A DNA stretch of 8,751 nt. Source: an uncultured Clostridia bacterium. GTDB taxonomy: Bacteria; Bacillota; Clostridia; Christensenellales; UBA1242. Under the pieces are notes generated by a model. The model had not been told where the DNA came from. It searched no databases and saw only the letters and a list, made by a program, of their open reading frames with translations. The position numbers and the translations under genes were made by a program. Within the stretch, counting starts at the first letter, position 1; every line of letters begins with the position of its first letter. The stretch is taken from contig CAKVOF010000043.1 of NCBI GenBank assembly GCA_934778125.1, positions 1 through 8,751 of the forward strand, written 5' to 3'. Of the stretch, positions 5,651 through 8,751 are shown piece by piece.

Positions 5651-7300
5651 ATGAAAATTTTGTATTTAATATTAAGTTTAATTTTAATTGTTGTATACTC
5701 ATTTTATTTATTTAAATATTTCATTTGTTTATATCAATTGGAACATTATGATTTGATTTTTGCGATCAAAAGATATTTTAAGGGTGATGTTGTAAAACGC
5801 GTGTATTTAGGTTGGTTGGTAATTGAAATAGTTTGGGTGCTTTTAATTGAGTTTGTTTTTAAAATTAGGCCTACATATTTAACGCTAGTATCCTTTGCTA
5901 TTTCACTGGTGTGTATATTTTATCAACTTGTTAAATGTGATACATCAAAAACTCCATTGAAACTGACAAAAAGAATTGCTAGATTGTTAATAATATATTT
6001 GGTTCTATTGGTAGCTTGTTTTATAGTTAAAGTTAAATATTTAAAGGGGCTTACGTGTGTTAATTTTTCAGTTTTTGATGTTGTACTTTGCGTGGTTGTG
6101 ATGTTAATAGCGATAATAATATCATATATAATAGAGTTAATAATAAAAAAGCATTATGTTAATATTGCTGTTAAGAAATTAAAAAAATATCCTAATATAA
6201 TAAAAATAGGGATAGTTGGTAGTTATGCGAAAACAAGTGTTAAGAATATCTTGAGTCAAATCTTAAGTAGGTCTTATAATGTTGTTGCAACTCCTAAAAG
6301 CTATAATACTTTATTGGGTATTGTGAAAACAATTCGAGAGTTGGTTGATAGCAAAACTGAAGTTTTGATTTTGGAAATTGGTGCGGATAAGAATAATGAT
6401 ATTAAAAACATCTTGAAAATATTTGATGTTAATATTGGTGTTTTAACTGGAATAACAAATCAGCATTTAGAAAAATTTAAAACGTTAGAAAATTTAATTA
6501 AAACCAAATTGTATATATGTGATTATATAAATAGTAAAAACGGTCAGTTGTTTTTAAATGCGTTTGATAGTGTGTTAATTGACAATTATTTAATAAAATT
6601 TGACAACTGTAATAAAAATATTGACAACAACACCATAGTTACTGACAGTAACTTATATAAAAGTAGTATAATAAATAAGCTTAAAAATTGTATCAAAATT
6701 AATCAATTTTTAGTTAATAATATAAAATATGAAAATAAAATTGTAAAATTTGATATTAATGTAAATCAAAATAGCTATAGTTTTGAAACAAACTTATTGG
6801 GAAAACATTCACTTATTAATATTAGCCTATGCATTGCTGTTGCCTTATATTTAAATGTTCCTATTGATAAAGTTTTCTCTGCTTTGAAACATCTAAAGCA
6901 AACCCCGCATAGAATGGAAATTAAAAAATTAACTATGGGTGCAACTCTTATTGATAATTCATTCAATTCAAATTCTGTTGGCTTTAAATATTCTTTAGAG
7001 TTGCTAAATAGTTTTGATAGTATGAATAAAATAGTAATAAGTCCTGGATTGGTTGAACTTGGTCCTGAGCAATCTATAGTCAACTATAATTTTGGTAAAA
7101 GTGTTGGTGAATATGGTTTTGATTTAATAATTTGTAATTATGTTAATAGGGATGATATTGAGGCGGGTTATCGAAGTGTTAATGATAAAGATATAGTTTG
7201 CTATGACAATTTTTCGAGTGAGTTGGTGTCGTATTTAAACACTCTCGATGAAACCTATTGCATTTTGATAGAGAATGATTTGCCGAGCAATTATTCATAA
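5651..7300 (+). CDS. murF: Membrane-anchored MurF-like Mur ligase
   Basis: The 549-residue protein couples an N-terminal membrane domain to a Mur ligase, probably adding D-Ala-D-Ala to the UDP-MurNAc-tripeptide with ATP. Hydrophobic helices lie at about 3-25, 52-70, 75-93, 110-127 and 141-165. The ligase starts near 183: ATP loop GSYAKTS at 190-196, LEIGAD at 241-246, NQHLEKF at 270-276, TPHRMEI at 418-424, IDNSFNSN at 434-441, and SPGLVELG at 464-471. The C terminus LIENDLPSNY is typical of this membrane-linked branch, so the protein is complete. Two usual residues differ: the ATP loop has Ala193 where Gly precedes Lys in most members, and DD-YN is DN-FN. The start has no clear ribosome binding site. 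ddl follows after nine bases, supporting the MurF role. A different Mur ligase substrate is not excluded. Confidence 0.85.
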   Translation: MKILYLILSLILIVVYSFYLFKYFICLYQLEHYDLIFAIKRYFKGDVVKRVYLGWLVIEIVWVLLIEFVFKIRPTYLTLVSFAISLVCIFYQLVKCDTSKTPLKLTKRIARLLIIYLVLLVACFIVKVKYLKGLTCVNFSVFDVVLCVVVMLIAIIISYIIELIIKKHYVNIAVKKLKKYPNIIKIGIVGSYAKTSVKNILSQILSRSYNVVATPKSYNTLLGIVKTIRELVDSKTEVLILEIGADKNNDIKNILKIFDVNIGVLTGITNQHLEKFKTLENLIKTKLYICDYINSKNGQLFLNAFDSVLIDNYLIKFDNCNKNIDNNTIVTDSNLYKSSIINKLKNCIKINQFLVNNIKYENKIVKFDINVNQNSYSFETNLLGKHSLINISLCIAVALYLNVPIDKVFSALKHLKQTPHRMEIKKLTMGATLIDNSFNSNSVGFKYSLELLNSFDSMNKIVISPGLVELGPEQSIVNYNFGKSVGEYGFDLIICNYVNRDDIEAGYRSVNDKDIVCYDNFSSELVSYLNTLDETYCILIENDLPSNYS

Positions 7301-7309
7301 GGAGGTTTT

Positions 7310-8443
7310 ATGAAAAATATATTAGTTTTATTTGGTGGCGAAACAACAGAACACGATATTTCAATTTTAACTGCAATTCAAGTTTGTGATTCTTTTGATG
7401 TTTTAAAATATAATGTAGTACCTGTGTATATTAATAAAAATGGTGAGTGGTTTCTAGTTTCTGATATTGGCAGTGTTGCAAGATTTTTAAAAAGTGAGTT
7501 TAATATCAAAAATCGCTGTGTTTTAAATTATGATGGTGTTTTGTCTGTTGGAAAAGGTTTAAGATCTAAAAAGATAACAATTGATTATGCTTTTATCTGT
7601 ATGCATGGAATTAACGGTGAAGATGGAACCATGGCTGGGCTTTTAGATTTGTATCATATTCCAACTGTAAATTGTGGTGTTGAGTCAAGTTCAATTGCTA
7701 TGAATAAAATTTTATTTAAAAAGTTTATGCTTGCTATTGGTGTGCCAGTTATAGACTACTTTGATGTTCGTAGTGTTGATGAGGCTATAATGCGATTAAA
7801 TAAGAAAACAAAAGATGGGAGGTTCTTATTCCCTTTAATTGTTAAGCCGGCGCGATTGGGGAGTTCAATTGGTGTGGTTGTGTGTAATAATATTGATGAA
7901 TATGAAAAGGCTTGTGTTGATGGATTGATGTTAGATGATTCGTTGTTGATTGAAAGGTGTTTAACTAATTTTAATGAATATAATATGGCTGTTTATAATA
8001 CTGAGAATGGGTTAGTTGTTTCTGATATTGAACAACCATTAAGTTCGAGTAAGTTTTTGTCGTTTGAAGAAAAGTATCTAAACGATGGCAAAGGTGATGG
8101 GATGGAAAATATATCTAGAGTGTTTCCTGCTAAGATTCCTAAAAATCTCCAAAGTGAAATTACTTTGTATGCGAAAAAAATATATCAAGAACTTAATATG
8201 AAAGGGGTTGTCCGCTTTGACTTTATTTACGACAATCAAGATAAAAAGTTATATATAAATGAGGCGAATACAATTCCGGGCTCTTATGCTAATTACTTAT
8301 TTAGAAATAAGCAAATATCATTTACTCATATGCTTGATGATTTAATTGCTTATGCAAGGGTGGATTACATAAATAAAAAAAATATCATAAAGACATTTGA
8401 CACTTCTGTACTAAAAGAGTATTCAAACTCAATAAAAAAGTGA
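7310..8443 (+). CDS. ddl: D-alanine--D-alanine ligase
   Basis: Ddl joins two D-alanines using ATP, providing the dipeptide that MurF attaches to the peptidoglycan precursor. The 377-residue ATP-grasp protein has GGETTEHDIS at 9-18 (Glu14 equivalent to Glu15 of E. coli DdlB), CMHGINGEDGT at 97-107, VKPARLGSSIG at 178-188 (Lys179, loop GSSIG), EEKY at 253-256, VRFDF at 301-305 and INEANTIPGS at 316-325 (Asp304, Glu318 and Asn320 as magnesium ligands). Tyr256 matches Tyr216 of DdlB, which favours D-Ala over D-lactate, so a VanA-type enzyme is unlikely. The C-terminal PGSYANYLF differs from the PGFT or PGMT of DdlA/B and fits a Firmicute branch. A perfect AGGAGG at 7300-7305 lies four bases before ATG. 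It closes the hydrolase-murF-ddl group, and a hairpin array begins 11 bases after its stop. Confidence 0.95.
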   Translation: MKNILVLFGGETTEHDISILTAIQVCDSFDVLKYNVVPVYINKNGEWFLVSDIGSVARFLKSEFNIKNRCVLNYDGVLSVGKGLRSKKITIDYAFICMHGINGEDGTMAGLLDLYHIPTVNCGVESSSIAMNKILFKKFMLAIGVPVIDYFDVRSVDEAIMRLNKKTKDGRFLFPLIVKPARLGSSIGVVVCNNIDEYEKACVDGLMLDDSLLIERCLTNFNEYNMAVYNTENGLVVSDIEQPLSSSKFLSFEEKYLNDGKGDGMENISRVFPAKIPKNLQSEITLYAKKIYQELNMKGVVRFDFIYDNQDKKLYINEANTIPGSYANYLFRNKQISFTHMLDDLIAYARVDYINKKNIIKTFDTSVLKEYSNSIKK

Positions 8444-8453
8444 AAATGGATTA

Positions 8454-8524
8454 GTTTATACTCAAGGAAGTTTATACAAGCGACACGGAGTGGCATTTGA
8501 TATAAACTGACGCAGAATCAAAAC
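8454..8524 (+). repeat. A repeat, diverged copy after ddl
   Basis: The 70 bases from 8455 align end to end with 8601-8670, sharing the TTTATA start, GA-AGTT, AACT-GA and the AATCAAAAC end. Much of the stem sequence differs but still pairs: AGTTTAT 8469-8475 with ATAAACT 8502-8508, CAA 8477-8479 with TTG 8497-8499, and CAC 8484-8486 with GTG 8490-8492 around GGA. It starts 11 bases after the ddl stop, and no ordinary T-run terminator lies between. It may therefore form the 3' end of the ddl transcript. Confidence 0.75.
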
Positions 8525-8603
8525 TGTGATACCTTGATTTATCAAGTAGTTGCGTTTAGCAACTTAAAATTTGGCTTGCCCAAATTTTAACATCACATAG
8601 TTT
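8521..8603 (+). repeat. B repeat, first right-hand copy
   Basis: AAAC 8521-8524 pairs with GTTT 8600-8603, and TGTGAT 8525-8530 with ATCACA 8592-8597. Inside are CTTGA 8533-8537 with TCAAG 8542-8546, AGTTGC 8548-8553 with GCAACT 8559-8564, and a ten-pair stem at 8565-8574 and 8580-8589 with loop CTTGC. Length and hairpin order equal the left copy at 21-103, and several stem positions differ by paired substitutions, for example AA/TT against GG/CC at the top of the third hairpin. Confidence 0.85.
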
Positions 8604-8670
8604 ATATTACCTGAAGTTGTCGGCAAACAGCCCGAAGGGATACTTGCCAGCAACTGATGTTAATCAAAAC
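8600..8670 (+). repeat. A repeat, copy nearly identical to the left array
   Basis: Bases 8601-8670 are the reverse complement of 100-169 with one mismatch. The fold is AGTTG 8615-8619, GGCAA 8622-8626 and CCC 8631-8633, loop GAA, then GGG 8637-8639, TTGCC 8644-8648 and CAACT 8651-8655. GA at 8613-8614 and 8656-8657 flank the outer stem. It is much closer to the left copy 8.5 kb away than to its neighbour at 8455, suggesting recent copying or exchange. Confidence 0.88.
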
Positions 8671-8746
8671 TGGAAGAGCAAAGAGTATCTTTGCGGTGCT
8701 TTAGCACAAATTTTGAACTCGTTTCAAAATTTACTTCCTATAGTTT
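8667..8746 (+). repeat. B repeat, second right-hand copy
   Basis: AAAC 8667-8670 and GTTT 8743-8746 flank GGAAG 8672-8676, which pairs with CTTCC 8734-8738. Inside are GCAAAGA 8678-8684 with TCTTTGC 8688-8694, GTGC 8696-8699 with GCAC 8704-8707, and AAATTTTGAA 8708-8717 with TTCAAAATTT 8723-8732 around loop CTCGT. Nearly every stem differs in sequence from the other two B copies but all four are intact. GTTTATATT from 8743 opens a further A repeat that the window cuts off. Nothing protein-coding is seen in 8444-8751. Confidence 0.82.
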
Positions 8747-8751
8747 ATATT

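Noticed and set aside
6775..7083. Minus-strand open frame inside the Mur ligase gene
   Set aside because: It is antisense to the conserved TPHRMEI to SPGLVELG region and shows no family motif.
8601..8670. Short peptides encoded across the A repeat
   Set aside because: Frames are short, differ between copies and have no start signals; conservation follows base pairing rather than codons.
8454..8751. Integron attC sites or an insertion sequence
   Set aside because: There is no integrase or transposase and no cassette-like genes between units; the tandem A/B layout does not match attC structure.

Overview
The window is strongly AT-rich and its genes resemble those of low-GC Firmicutes, probably an uncultured Clostridia or Bacilli lineage. 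This is judged from a Pdp-type pyrimidine-nucleoside phosphorylase, the tsaE-tsaB-rimI order, a membrane-anchored Mur ligase and a Ddl ending in a PGSYANYLF-type motif. TGA serves as a stop (rimI, ddl), so the code is standard. No rRNA, tRNA, transposase or CRISPR array is visible.

Layout: positions 1-302 hold an array of hairpin repeats and two further inverted repeats; 337-401 is a terminator-like hairpin. A minus-strand gene (480-1298) encodes an unrecognised four-helix membrane protein. A divergent intergenic region with a perfect palindrome and a good promoter leads into the plus-strand genes. These are pdp (nucleoside salvage), then tsaE, tsaB and rimI (two proteins of tRNA t6A synthesis plus an N-acetyltransferase that usually travels with them; tsaD is not here). 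Next come an alpha/beta hydrolase, a MurF-like Mur ligase with an N-terminal membrane domain, and ddl (D-Ala-D-Ala ligase). The last two supply the terminal dipeptide of peptidoglycan and attach it to the UDP-MurNAc-tripeptide. From 8454 to the window end a second hairpin array follows ddl directly.

The most interesting element is the repeat family at both ends. Each roughly 145-base unit consists of a 70-base single-hairpin part (called A here) and an approximately 80-base part (called B) with a closing stem around three hairpins. Parts are joined at alternating GTTT and AAAC tetramers. Three B copies differ in the sequence of nearly every stem yet keep each stem paired, a clear covariation pattern in a small sample. 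The left and right arrays are inverted relative to each other, and both lie on the 3' side of the outermost gene in the sense orientation of that gene. One 70-base A part is almost identical between the two ends. I do not recognise this family; it could be a structured RNA, a palindromic mobile repeat, or a site for a DNA-binding protein. Because both ends stop inside repeats, the window may be a whole contig broken by the repeat family.
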